This document shows positions 15,224 to 23,461 of a stretch of DNA of 64,000 bases, in pieces. Numbering within the stretch: the stretch's first letter is position 1; each line of letters begins with the position of its first letter. The notes below the pieces were generated by a model. The model ran no database searches, was not told the origin of the DNA, and saw nothing but the letters and a program-made list of their open reading frames with translations. The stretch covers positions 3,100,001 through 3,164,000 of the forward strand of contig NZ_LAIR01000002.1 in assembly GCF_001247745.1 (NCBI RefSeq), written 5' to 3'. The stretch is from Luteipulveratus halotolerans (GTDB lineage: Bacteria; Actinomycetota; Actinomycetes; Actinomycetales; Dermatophilaceae). The translations under genes were made by a program, and so were the position numbers.

Positions 15224-15874
15224 TCAGTCGATCTCATCGCCGGAGAGCGCCTTGGCAGCCAGGCGCTCCTCCTCGCTGACCTCCCACACCTCCCACGCCG
15301 CGTGCACGGCGAGCAGCACGATGCAGCAGCCGAGCACGAGGTCGGGCCAGCCCGAGTCGGTCCACGCGGTGACGAGCGCCATCGCGATGACGGCGAGGTT
15401 GACCAGCACGTCGTTGCGAGCCGACAGGAACGCCGCCCGGCTCAGTGACCCGCCACCGTGCCGGACGCTGGCCAGCAGCGCAGCGCTCACACCGTTGATG
15501 ACGACGGCGCCCAACGACGCGAGGACGACCGGCAGCACCTGGGGCACCACCGGGTCGGCGAACCGGCCGATCGCCTCCCACCCCGCGACGCCGGCGGGCA
15601 CCAGGATCACCAGCGCCATCGCCTTGCCGGCCCACGACCGGTGCGCGAGCGGCCATCCCAACGCGATGAAGATGAGCAGGTTGATCGAGGTGTCCTCGAG
15701 GAAGTCGACGCTGTCGGCGAGCAGCGACACCGAGCCGGACGCCAGGGCGATGAAGAACTCCACGAAGAAGTAGGCGAAGTTCAGCAGCGCCACGATGAGG
15801 ACGACCCGGCGCAGACGACCGGCGTCGAGTCGAGGTGGGGGTACGCCGTGGGCTGGCTCGGCGGGCACGGTCAC
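15224..15874 (-). CDS. Cation-diffusion-facilitator-like membrane protein
   Basis: 216 aa from GTG 15874. Six membrane segments can be placed, as expected for a CDF transporter (RVVLIVALLNFAYFFVEF, SVSLLADSVDFLEDTSINLL and so on). The SVSLLADSVDFLED motif in the second helix matches the CDF signature and supplies Asp residues for metal. The fifth helix reads LSARNDVLVNLAVI, with Asn-Asp in place of the usual His/Asp pair, and the cytoplasmic metal-binding C-terminal domain is almost absent (ends EEERLAAKALSG). Metal specificity cannot be judged. It is convergent with the zinc-ribbon gene. Confidence 0.75.
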   Translation of the reverse strand: MTVPAEPAHGVPPPRLDAGRLRRVVLIVALLNFAYFFVEFFIALASGSVSLLADSVDFLEDTSINLLIFIALGWPLAHRSWAGKAMALVILVPAGVAGWEAIGRFADPVVPQVLPVVLASLGAVVINGVSAALLASVRHGGGSLSRAAFLSARNDVLVNLAVIAMALVTAWTDSGWPDLVLGCCIVLLAVHAAWEVWEVSEEERLAAKALSGDEID

Positions 15875-15973
15875 GGCGCCGACGCTACCGCCGCACGCCG
15901 CGGCCGGCGCACCCCGACGCACCCGACGCGTGCCGACGCCGACGCGTGCCAGCGGACGCGGACGCGGACGCCC

Positions 15974-16882
15974 TCAGGCGATGAGCTGCACGTCCATCGC
16001 GGCGATGTGCTCGGGCTCGACGACGACCTCGACCCCGACCAGGCGGTCGCCTCGCACCTGCATCACGAACGCCGAGCGCACGACCCCGCCCGGCGCCCAC
16101 ACCGCGCCGTACGCACCGTCGATGACGGCGAGCCGTGCCCCGACGGCCCGGCCGTTGAACACCTCGGCCACGCCGGCGCTGCCGCGGACCATGCCGGCCA
16201 GCAGCGGCGCGTGCTGGGCGGCAACCCCGCCCTGCGCCAGCGCCGCCGACGCCGACTCGACGGCCATCCGGTCCGCGCGCAGCACGACGTCGGGGTCGAG
16301 GATCGTGAGCAGCCGGTCGAACTCACCCTCCCGCGACGCCTTCAGGAACGCCTCCACCACGTCACGCTGTCGCCGCTGGTCGGTCTCGGTCGACGCACCC
16401 TGGACCCGACGCCGAGCCCGCGACGCGAGCTGTCGGGCGGCAGCCGGCGTACGGTCCACGATCGGCGCGACCTCGTCGAACGGCAGACCGAACAGGTCGT
16501 GCAAGACAAATGCCAGCCGCTCAGCCGGACCGAGCGTGTCGAGGACGACGAGGAGGGCCGCGCCGAGCGAATCCGCTTGCAACGCTTGGCTTTCCGGGCC
16601 TTCGATGACGTCCTCGACCACGTCGCCCGGCGACTCGTCGAGCGGGTCCTCGCGGCGCGACCTGCGCGAGCGCAGCATGTCGAGGCACACCCGCGACACT
16701 ACCGTGGTGAGCCAGCCGCGCAGGTTGTCGATGGCGTCAGCGTCGGACCGGCTCAGCCGCAGCCACGCCTCCTGGACGGCGTCGTCGGCCTCGGCGTGCG
16801 AGCCGAGCACGCGATAGGCGACCGCCTGCAGCCGTGGTCGCTGCTCCTCGAACTGCGCTGCCAGCCAGTCGTGATCGGTCAT
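15974..16882 (-). CDS. sigJ: ECF sigma factor of the ECF41/SigJ type
   Basis: 302 aa. Sigma region 2 (AYRVLGSHAEADDAVQEAWLRL) and region 4 (LAFVLHDLFGLPFDEVAPIV followed by a helix-turn-helix) are followed by a SnoaL-like C-terminal domain of about 110 aa (from FLKASREGEFDRLLTILDPDV). This architecture defines ECF41 factors, in which the fused C-terminal domain replaces a separate anti-sigma factor. The gene is divergent from a carboxymuconolactone-decarboxylase gene, the classic ECF41 partner, and carries its own ECF41-type promoter. Confidence 0.93.
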   Translation of the reverse strand: MTDHDWLAAQFEEQRPRLQAVAYRVLGSHAEADDAVQEAWLRLSRSDADAIDNLRGWLTTVVSRVCLDMLRSRRSRREDPLDESPGDVVEDVIEGPESQALQADSLGAALLVVLDTLGPAERLAFVLHDLFGLPFDEVAPIVDRTPAAARQLASRARRRVQGASTETDQRRQRDVVEAFLKASREGEFDRLLTILDPDVVLRADRMAVESASAALAQGGVAAQHAPLLAGMVRGSAGVAEVFNGRAVGARLAVIDGAYGAVWAPGGVVRSAFVMQVRGDRLVGVEVVVEPEHIAAMDVQLIA

Positions 16883-16922
16883 GGCGTCAACTCTTCCTCA
16901 TCGGCAGGGGTGTCACTGCGGT

Positions 16923-16949
16923 GACGAGTACGAGCGCACGGATGTGACA
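16923..16949 (-). promoter_or_regulatory. ECF41-type promoter for sigJ
   Basis: On the minus strand, TGTCACA (16943-16949) is followed after 16 bp by CGTC (16923-16926). This is the exact -35/-10 pair described for ECF41 factors and implies autoregulation. The start codon lies 41 bp downstream of the CGTC. Confidence 0.8.
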
Positions 16950-16960
16950 GGTACGCCGGT

Positions 16961-16987
16961 CGTCACACTCCGCGGACGGCGTACGTC
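16961..16987 (+). promoter_or_regulatory. ECF41-type promoter for the CMD gene
   Basis: CGTCACA (16961-16967), one base off TGTCACA, is followed after 16 bp by CGTC (16984-16987). Spacing is identical to the opposing sigJ promoter, so SigJ probably drives both. Confidence 0.75.
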
Positions 16988-17022
16988 ATCCCGGTGAGAC
17001 CCCGTCGACGAAGGAGACCGAC

Positions 17023-17475
17023 ATGGAACAGCGCATGACCAACCCCGGAGCCACTCTCGGTGCGATCGACCGGCTGCAGGCGCTCGCGGCGGCGCCGCAC
17101 GGGCACGGCGTACCCGAGGCGACGCTCGAGCTGGTCCACCTGCGCGTCAGTCAGATCAACGGGTGCGCGTGGTGCCTCGACTTCGGTGTCCGGGCGGCCA
17201 AGAAGGCCGGCGAGAGCGACGAGCGTCTCGCGACGGTCGGGGCCTGGCGGGAGGCGCCGTGGTTCGACGACGCCGAGCGTGCGGCGCTGCGGCTGGCGGA
17301 GTCGATCACCCGGATCGCCGACAGCAGCGACCCGGTGCCGGACGAGGTGTGGGAGCAGGCCACGCAGCACTACGACGAGGAGGGCCTGGCCGCGATCGTC
17401 ATGCACGTCGCGATGGTCAACGTCTGGAACCGCCTCAACGTCAGCGTCCGCCAGATCGCCGGCACCTGGGCCTGA
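17023..17475 (+). CDS. Carboxymuconolactone decarboxylase / AhpD-like protein
   Basis: 150 aa from ATG 17023, with AAGGAG upstream. The all-helical CMD fold carries NGCAWCLDFGVRAAKKAGE: the CxxC followed by the conserved H/D region is the redox-active centre of AhpD-like alkylhydroperoxidases (here the His three residues later is Phe-Gly, a slight departure). Genes of this family are the usual target of neighbouring ECF41 sigma factors and are thought to detoxify peroxides or a related small molecule. It is a single-gene transcript from the promoter at 16961 and ends in a long hairpin. Confidence 0.9.
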   Translation: MEQRMTNPGATLGAIDRLQALAAAPHGHGVPEATLELVHLRVSQINGCAWCLDFGVRAAKKAGESDERLATVGAWREAPWFDDAERAALRLAESITRIADSSDPVPDEVWEQATQHYDEEGLAAIVMHVAMVNVWNRLNVSVRQIAGTWA

Positions 17476-17476
17476 C

Positions 17477-17561
17477 AAGCCCCACTCCCACGGCGAGATG
17501 TGACTTCAAGGGCTGTTGTACCGACCCTCGAGGTCACATCTCGCCTGTTCGGGTGGGGCTT
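17477..17561. terminator. 85-bp two-tier hairpin filling a convergent gap
   Basis: Outer arms AAGCCCCAC (17477-17485) and GTGGGGCTT (17553-17561), and inner arms GGCGAGATGTGAC (17492-17504) and GTCACATCTCGCC (17533-17545), all perfectly paired. It fills nearly all the space between the CMD stop and the PhoX-like stop. Likely a bidirectional terminator. Confidence 0.75.
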
Positions 17562-18958
17562 CAGAGGGAGCCGGTACGCCAGGGGCCGGTGATCGCGAAC
17601 GTGATGCCCGGCGTCTGCGCGTTCGCGAACAGCCAGTTGCCGTTGACCGTGTCGAACGCCGAGCCGCACCACTCCGAGCCGGAGTAGTCGCCGGGCTTCA
17701 CCGACTTGCCGGGCACACCACCGGCAGGGATGACCACCTGGTTGAGCGCGAACGGGAAGATCTGACCGTCCTGGGTGAGGCCGTGCAGGTACTCGCCGGC
17801 GTCGCCGTCCTCGCACAGCACGATGCCCCCGCGCGGTGACACGCAGATGTTGTCGGGGTTGTTCAGCACCGTGGCGTCCGGCGAGGCGAACAGCACCGTC
17901 ATCGTCTCGGTCGCGGGGTCGTACTCGAAGACCTGTCCCTGACCCTTCGGGCCGCCCGAGGTCGAGACGACGTACGCGCGGTCGTTGCCCCACCAGGCGC
18001 CTTCGAGCCGCTTGAACACGGCCGCCCCCTTGGCCTGACCTTGCAGTGCCGGACGCACCTCACCGGGGGCGTAGTCGGGGTTGTCGATGGTGACCCAGGA
18101 GGTGCGGTACGACGTGCCGGTCGGGTCGTCGTACGTCACGTAGGACTGGCCGCTGTCGCCGATGACCATCATCTGCAGCTCGCCACCGGCGGCGAGGTTC
18201 TGCCGCTCGTGCGGCAGGAAGCGGTAGAAGCCGGACGGGGTCGCGTCCTCGGTGAGGTAGACGATGTCGGTCGAGGGGTCGACGCACACGGCCTCGTGGC
18301 TGAAGCGACCCATCTGCTTCAGCGGGACGCCGTTGCTCTGCCCGTCGGCGGGCACCTCGAACACGTAGCCGTGGCGGGTGCCGTCGGGCCCGATCTCGGT
18401 GGTCTCCTCACAGCTGAGCCAGCTGCCCCACGGCGTGACACCACCGGCGCAGTTGCGGATCGTGCCGGCGAGGCTCGGCGTCGTGCCGAGGAACTGCCCG
18501 GCGTCCCGGTCGAACACGACGGTGGTCGTGCCGCCGCGCGCCGCCGGGTCGTACGCCGCTGTGCCGCCGAACGCACCCGTGTAGCCGCTCAGCTCGTGGT
18601 TGCGCACGATGACGGTCTTGCCGTCAGGCGCGGTGAACGTGCCCATGCCGTCGTGGGCGCCCGGCGTCGGGGCGCCGCCGGTCATCGGGTCGCCGGTCCA
18701 GCCGTGCGAGATGTACTCGAAGCCCTTCGGCAGCCGCAGCAGCTCCAGGCCGGTGGTGTGGTCCTTCACCGGGGCGAGCGGGCCGTAGTCGGGGCTGAAC
18801 GGGGCCTTGGCCATCGGGGCGGCGCCGGCCGTGCGAGCGCCGAGCGCCTGCAGCGGCCCGAGCGCTGCCAGCGCGGCGAGACCACCTCGCAGGGCGGTAC
18901 GACGGTCGATGCCGCGGGCGGGCTCGGGTGTGGGTGTGCGGTCGCGCATGTCGGTCAT
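17561..18958 (-). CDS. Secreted PhoX-like protein (DUF839), Tat-exported
   Basis: 465 aa from ATG 18958. The N-terminus has a twin-arginine signal (DRRTALRGGLAALAAL). The body is a six-bladed PhoX-type beta-propeller: NHELSGYTG, CAGGVTPWGSWLSCEET (the conserved C-G-PW-TWL-CEE region), GRFSHEAV and CEDGDAG.YLHG. PhoX enzymes are Ca/Fe-dependent alkaline phosphatases that recover phosphate from organic esters. The key CEE and GR-SHEA motifs are kept, supporting activity, but many DUF839 proteins are uncharacterised. It is single-gene and convergent with the CMD gene. Confidence 0.85.
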   Translation of the reverse strand: MTDMRDRTPTPEPARGIDRRTALRGGLAALAALGPLQALGARTAGAAPMAKAPFSPDYGPLAPVKDHTTGLELLRLPKGFEYISHGWTGDPMTGGAPTPGAHDGMGTFTAPDGKTVIVRNHELSGYTGAFGGTAAYDPAARGGTTTVVFDRDAGQFLGTTPSLAGTIRNCAGGVTPWGSWLSCEETTEIGPDGTRHGYVFEVPADGQSNGVPLKQMGRFSHEAVCVDPSTDIVYLTEDATPSGFYRFLPHERQNLAAGGELQMMVIGDSGQSYVTYDDPTGTSYRTSWVTIDNPDYAPGEVRPALQGQAKGAAVFKRLEGAWWGNDRAYVVSTSGGPKGQGQVFEYDPATETMTVLFASPDATVLNNPDNICVSPRGGIVLCEDGDAGEYLHGLTQDGQIFPFALNQVVIPAGGVPGKSVKPGDYSGSEWCGSAFDTVNGNWLFANAQTPGITFAITGPWRTGSL

Positions 18959-19057
18959 GGGGGCACCTTTCGGATGCTCTCAGTCACGTGTGGTGGATCA
19001 CCCCACCCAACCGAGCCCGGGTGGACTCCCGTTGACCCTGAGACGAACGGCGCGAGG

Positions 19058-20272
19058 TCAGGCAGCGACGTGCCCTCGGACGCCACCGAAACGGTTCGGC
19101 GTCAGGAGCGGGTCGTGCAGCGTCGGCGCCCCCTCCAGCAACCCGGTCGCGACCATCTCGGCCGTGACCGGTGCGAGCACCAGCCCCCACATGCCGTGAC
19201 CGGCTGCGACCGTCACACCGGGCGCCGCCGAGCTCGCCCCGATGACGGGCACCCCGTCTGCGGCACAAGGGCGTTCGCCGGCCCAGGTGTCGAGCACGCC
19301 GTTGATCCGCACGCCGGGCAGCGCGTCCGTGACGACCTGCACCATCGCGTCGGCGCGGCGCTGGTCGAGCGGCCGACCCTCGGCGCCGAACTCCATCAGC
19401 CCGCACACCCGCAACCGACCGGGCATGGGCGAGACGACCATCCGGCGCTCCTTGAATCGCACCGGGATCGTCGGCGCGTTGTCGGCGTCGAGGTCGATCA
19501 CGTAGCCGCGCCCACCACGCAACGGGATGCGCAGACCGGCGGCACCCGCGAGCGCCGGAGTGTCGAGTCCCGTTGCCAGCACGACGTTCTCGGCCGTCAC
19601 CAGCTCGCCGCCGACCTGCACTCCGCGCACGCGTCCGGCGTCGACCACGACCCGCTCGACCGGCGTACCGAACCGCACCTCAGCACCTGCGTTGCCTGCG
19701 GCCGTGAGCATCGACCGGACGTACGAACGGCTCTCGACGACGGCCTCGTCGATCTGCCAGTACGCCGACCGCACCTGTCCCAGTGCGGGCACGAGCCGGT
19801 GCGCCTCCTCGTCGGAGATCGCGCCCGCCGGCCCCTCGTCGGTCACGTAGATCTCCAGCGCACCCGTCTCGCGGTAGGTGTCACTCAGCCCGGCGTCGGC
19901 GTACGCACGGTGCTGGGCGGCGCTGCGGTGCGCGAGCTCCTGCAACCGCGCAGTTGCGATCGAGACGCGTCGCGAACGTGCGGACGACATCAGTCGCGCC
20001 ATCCACGGCACGAGCGACGGCTGCGGATTCACCCGTACAGCAGGCGGATTCGTGAACACCTGGTGCGCACCCTCAGCGACCAGCGCCGGTGTCGCGAGCG
20101 GCCCCACGTGCGATGCGGCGATCACGCCGGCGTTGGCGTACGAGCAGCCGCCGCCCACGTCGGGCGCCCGGTCGAGCACGGCCACGCGCGCACCACGGCG
20201 CGCGAGCTCGTACGCCGTGGTCGCCCCGACCACACCGGCGCCGACCACGATCACGTCACAGGAGTCCACCAT
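19058..20272 (-). CDS. FAD-dependent D-amino-acid dehydrogenase-like oxidoreductase
   Basis: 404 aa from ATG 20272; longer in-frame extensions run into the divergent regulator gene. The N-terminal DVIVVGAGVVGATTAYELARRG is a perfect dinucleotide-binding motif. SYANAGVIAASHVGP resembles the FAD-contacting segment of DadA (C-S-.AN-G), and the C-terminal GHGMWGLVLAPVTAEMVA holds the second FAD motif. DadA-type enzymes oxidise D-amino acids to keto acids and pass electrons to the respiratory chain. It is divergent from the response regulator at 20332, with 59 bp between them. Confidence 0.85.
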   Translation of the reverse strand: MVDSCDVIVVGAGVVGATTAYELARRGARVAVLDRAPDVGGGCSYANAGVIAASHVGPLATPALVAEGAHQVFTNPPAVRVNPQPSLVPWMARLMSSARSRRVSIATARLQELAHRSAAQHRAYADAGLSDTYRETGALEIYVTDEGPAGAISDEEAHRLVPALGQVRSAYWQIDEAVVESRSYVRSMLTAAGNAGAEVRFGTPVERVVVDAGRVRGVQVGGELVTAENVVLATGLDTPALAGAAGLRIPLRGGRGYVIDLDADNAPTIPVRFKERRMVVSPMPGRLRVCGLMEFGAEGRPLDQRRADAMVQVVTDALPGVRINGVLDTWAGERPCAADGVPVIGASSAAPGVTVAAGHGMWGLVLAPVTAEMVATGLLEGAPTLHDPLLTPNRFGGVRGHVAA

Positions 20273-20331
20273 GACGACGACGCTAGGCAGGCCGCGCGGC
20301 CTGCGCCTCATCCCCGAGGGATGATGATCGG

Positions 20332-20970
20332 GTGACCGCGCCGCACCGGGTCCTGCTCGTCGAGGACCACCCGCTGATCTCCTACGGCCTGAGCAGGCTG
20401 CTGGACGGGCAGCCCGACCTCGACGTCGTGGGCGAGGTCGAGACCGCGGACGCCGCACGCCGGTTCGTCCGCGGTGTCGAGCCCGAGCTGATCGTGCTGC
20501 CCGTCCGCCTCGACGGCGACCGTCTCGCCGGCATCGAGCTGTGCCGCCACCTGCGTTCGACCACCACGGCGAAGGCGCTGGTCTACACCTCGTTCACCGA
20601 CGCCCAGGACATCCAGGCCGCGGTGCTGGCCGGCGCCGACGGACTCGTCGGCAAGGCCGCCTCTCCCGCCGATCTGCTCCACGCGATGCGCACCATCCTG
20701 CGCGGCGGCCGCGTCTGGCAGCCGGGTCCCGACCCTGAGCGGCGCAGCAGCGCCACCGCACTGCTCGACCACGCGCAGCTCACCGAGCGCGAGCGCGAGG
20801 TGCTGCGGCTCATGCTCGGCCACTTCACCAACGCCCAGATCGCCGACGCGCTCACCATCGAGGTCACGACCGTCAAGACGCACGTGCGCAGCCTGCTGCG
20901 CAAGCTCGAGATGGGTTCTCGCCGTGAGCTCTTCGTCAGTCCGTACGCCGCCGGTCACGCCGCGGGATAG
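20332..20970 (+). CDS. LuxR-type response regulator lacking the phosphoacceptor Asp
   Basis: 212 aa from GTG 20332. The receiver domain (1-125) has the acidic pocket VEDHP, the switch Thr in VYTSF and the Lys in LVGKAA, but the strand that should read LLD-x-R-M-P is IVLPVRLDG, so Pro57 occupies the phosphorylation site. The C-terminal LuxR/NarL helix-turn-helix (LTEREREVLRLMLGHFTNAQ, then VKTHVRSLLRKL) is intact. No histidine kinase is nearby. It is probably a phosphorylation-independent or ligand-controlled regulator (inference). It ends by overlapping the convergent secreted protein gene by 16 bp. Confidence 0.88.
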   Translation: MTAPHRVLLVEDHPLISYGLSRLLDGQPDLDVVGEVETADAARRFVRGVEPELIVLPVRLDGDRLAGIELCRHLRSTTTAKALVYTSFTDAQDIQAAVLAGADGLVGKAASPADLLHAMRTILRGGRVWQPGPDPERRSSATALLDHAQLTEREREVLRLMLGHFTNAQIADALTIEVTTVKTHVRSLLRKLEMGSRRELFVSPYAAGHAAG

Positions 20971-21458
20971 GTCACGTCCCACTGCTTGCCGGTGTCCGCG
21001 AACTGCACACCGCTCGGCGTGGCCCACTCCGCACGGGAGCCGCCGGGAGCCGAGGCACCGTCGTACGTGGCGCGCAGGTGGCGGGTCAGGCACGCGTTCT
21101 TGGCGATGCTCACCCGGGTGCCGCGCCAGTGGGCGCCACCGTCGTCGTGGCCGACCTCGGTGCCGGCGGTGAGGACGACCGGGCAGCCGCTCGCGCGCCG
21201 CAGCGCCATCAGCCCGATCACGGTCGACTCGTTGATCTGCTCCACCGACGTGCACGACGCGCCGTACCAGTCGGTGCAGTCACCGCTGGAACGCCAGGTG
21301 ATGCCGGCCTGCGCGAGCTGGGCGGACGCCTGGGCCTGCGTGAGCTTGGTGGCGTGGTCCTGCGACGCGGCCTGGTTCTGCGACCAGGCCTTGCCGGCGT
21401 AGCCACCGGCGACGAGCACCATCGCGATGACGACGTAGCCCACGATCCGCGTTCGCAC
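20955..21458 (-). CDS. Secreted M15-like protein of unknown activity
   Basis: 167 aa with an N-terminal signal or anchor (residues 5-22). The middle reads GITWRSSGDCTDWYGASCTSVEQI, then LRRASGCPVVLTAGTEVGHD: this resembles actinobacterial proteins of the peptidase M15/VanY-like fold, with the T.GTE.GH segment giving the first zinc His and Cys residues for a disulphide. A final HxH-type motif is not obvious, so catalysis is doubtful. It starts a run of secreted cell-wall proteins. Family assignment is from pattern recall. Confidence 0.55.
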   Translation of the reverse strand: MRTRIVGYVVIAMVLVAGGYAGKAWSQNQAASQDHATKLTQAQASAQLAQAGITWRSSGDCTDWYGASCTSVEQINESTVIGLMALRRASGCPVVLTAGTEVGHDDGGAHWRGTRVSIAKNACLTRHLRATYDGASAPGGSRAEWATPSGVQFADTGKQWDVTYPAA

Positions 21459-21655
21459 GTCAGCCTCCGAGGCCTGAGTTGCCCTGTCCGGTCACCGCTC
21501 TCGCCCAAAGTTACTGCCGCACCCTCGGGGTCGGACCAGGGGTGGTCCGTCGTTCGGACAAGACTTCGTCAGGCTTCGTAGCGGGTTCGTAGCCGGGCAG
21601 TAGCGACCCGGGCCACCGTGGGCACACGCCACATCGCTCACCCCCAGGAGTCGAC

Positions 21656-22492
21656 ATGGTCCACCTGTCCCGCCGCACCGTCCTGCTCACCGCCGCCGCG
21701 GCCACCGCGAGCACGGCACTGCGGCCCGCGAGCGCGCACGCCGCTCTCCCCACCGTCGACATGGAGCTGGTCGTTCTGGCCGCTCAGCTCGACCCGGTCA
21801 AGACCGGCACCGGCATCACCACCGGAGCGGGCCCGAGCGTCACCAAGGTCGAGCAGGCGCTCGTCGCGCACGGCCTGCTCGACGCGTCGTACGTCGACGG
21901 CCACTTCGGCACGGTGACGCGCACGGCGTACGGGAAGTGGCAGGAGAGCCTCGGCTACAGCGGTCTCGCCGCGAACGGGCTGCCGGGTAAGACGTCGCTG
22001 ACCGCTCTCGGCGACGCCCGCTTCACCGTCGTCCGTCCCCTCACGGTCGGCGCTCGTACGACGTACCAGGGCTTCCCCTTCAACGCTCGCACGGTCGCGA
22101 TGCTGCGCGAGGCGTTCCGGCTGGCGGGCGTCACGCCTGCGGTCGAGCAGGGCTCCTACTCCCCCGGCGTCGACCCGACCTCGGGCGGTACGCACGACGG
22201 CGGCGGCGCGGTCGACCTCGACGCCGAGGCCCTCACGTCCGCCCACCGCACCCGAGTGGTCACGGCGCTGCGTCAGGTCGGGTTCGCCGCGTGGCTGCGG
22301 ACGCCGAGCCAGGGCGACTGGCCGCTGCACATCCACGGCGTGGCGGTCAACGACACCGACCTCGCCCGCGCCGCCCAGACGCAGGTCGGCCGCTACTACC
22401 AGGGCCGCAACGGCCTCGCGAACAACCTCCCCGACGACGGCCCGCAGGTCACCAAGGTCACCTGGGAGCAGTACCTGCGCGCCCAGGCCTGA
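21656..22492 (+). CDS. Tat-secreted peptidoglycan-binding M15-like carboxypeptidase
   Basis: 278 aa from ATG 21656, with CCAGGAG upstream. Residues 1-30 are a twin-arginine signal (LSRRTVLLTAAAATA.. ending SAHA). Residues 45-125 look like a PG_binding_1 domain (VTKVEQALVAHGLL, DGHFGTVTRTAYGKWQ). The C-terminal part has GGTHDGGGAVDLD and WPLHIHGVAV, a His/Asp and His-x-His pair placed like the zinc ligands of M15 peptidases, which cleave peptidoglycan stem peptides. It lies 30 bp upstream of the three I36-type hydrolases and may share their transcript. Confidence 0.75.
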   Translation: MVHLSRRTVLLTAAAATASTALRPASAHAALPTVDMELVVLAAQLDPVKTGTGITTGAGPSVTKVEQALVAHGLLDASYVDGHFGTVTRTAYGKWQESLGYSGLAANGLPGKTSLTALGDARFTVVRPLTVGARTTYQGFPFNARTVAMLREAFRLAGVTPAVEQGSYSPGVDPTSGGTHDGGGAVDLDAEALTSAHRTRVVTALRQVGFAAWLRTPSQGDWPLHIHGVAVNDTDLARAAQTQVGRYYQGRNGLANNLPDDGPQVTKVTWEQYLRAQA

Positions 22493-22522
22493 CGCCTCAC
22501 CCCATCCCCTCAGGAGGAAGCC

Positions 22523-23419
22523 ATGTCGACCATCCGCATCCGCTCCACGGCCTTCACCCTCGCCGCTGCAGGCGTGCTGGCCGCCGGTGTCACGGCCCTG
22601 GCCGTCCCGAGCGCGCACGCCGCAGCCCGCGACGGCGTCTGCGACACGGGCGAGTTCTGCCTCTACTACAACTCCGACCAGGCCGGCTCGGTCTCCGACT
22701 TCGACGGTTCGGTCTCCGACTACGGCGCGAGCCAGCCGGGGTGCTACGAGTTCAAGAGCGCCGGCGCCGGCCAGGGCCTGTGCGTCAAGAACAACGCCGC
22801 GTCCGTCTGGAACCGCACCGGCGCCGTCGTCACGGTGTTCTACAAGAGCGGGTACGCCGGTGCGATCGACTCGATCAGCGCAGGCACCAAGGCCAACCTG
22901 AAGTCCACGCTCAAGAACGAGAACGCCGGCCACCGGTTCGGCAGCGCGTCCCGCAGCTCGCTGTCGGACGGTCCGTACAAGGCGACCGGCACGGTGAGCG
23001 CGTACTTCGACGGCTACCTCAGCACCAGCGGCCGCCACGAGGGCGTCGACATGACCCGCGCGATCGGCGCGCCGGTCTACGCGATGGTGTCGGGCACCGT
23101 CACCCGTGTCACGCAGGGCGCCCGCGGAGGCGACGGCCTGTCGACGATCGCGATCTACAACGCCACGCTCGACCGCACCGTCGTCTACCTGCACTCCGAC
23201 CCGGTCGCCCTGAGCGTTGGCCAGTCGATCGCCAAGGGCCAGCAGATCGCGGTCGAGGACTGGCGCGGCATCTCCTCCAGCGGCGCCGCCCACACGCACG
23301 TCGAGGTGCGCATCGGACGGCAGACCGCAGCTGCCGTCAGCGTCGGCGACCCGACCCTCACCAACCCGAACCCGACAACCTTCTGGGAAGCGCGCGGATA
23401 CAACATCTGCTGTGCCTGA
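22523..23419 (+). CDS. Secreted I36-module / M23 peptidase fusion (1)
   Basis: 298 aa from ATG 22523, with AGGAGGAAG upstream. Signal peptide about 1-34 (SAHAA). Residues 35-140 match the peptidase inhibitor I36 pattern: DGVCDTGEFCLYYNS, GCYEFKSAGAGQGLCVKNNA, VWNRTG. The rest is an M23 metallopeptidase: GRHEGVDMTR (His and Asp ligands) and HTHVEVRIG (HxH), followed by a Cys-rich end. M23 enzymes cut peptidoglycan cross-bridges. The same I36 module opens the next two genes, so it is a shared delivery, substrate-binding or self-control part rather than a simple protease inhibitor (inference). Confidence 0.85.
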   Translation: MSTIRIRSTAFTLAAAGVLAAGVTALAVPSAHAAARDGVCDTGEFCLYYNSDQAGSVSDFDGSVSDYGASQPGCYEFKSAGAGQGLCVKNNAASVWNRTGAVVTVFYKSGYAGAIDSISAGTKANLKSTLKNENAGHRFGSASRSSLSDGPYKATGTVSAYFDGYLSTSGRHEGVDMTRAIGAPVYAMVSGTVTRVTQGARGGDGLSTIAIYNATLDRTVVYLHSDPVALSVGQSIAKGQQIAVEDWRGISSSGAAHTHVEVRIGRQTAAAVSVGDPTLTNPNPTTFWEARGYNICCA

Positions 23420-23461
23420 CCCCCGAATCCCGTTGCACACCAAGCAGATCAGGAGAAGTCG

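Noticed and set aside
18041..20335. 764-aa plus-strand frame
   Set aside because: Antisense to the PhoX-like and flavoprotein genes, low-complexity Arg/His/Ala composition, no domain.
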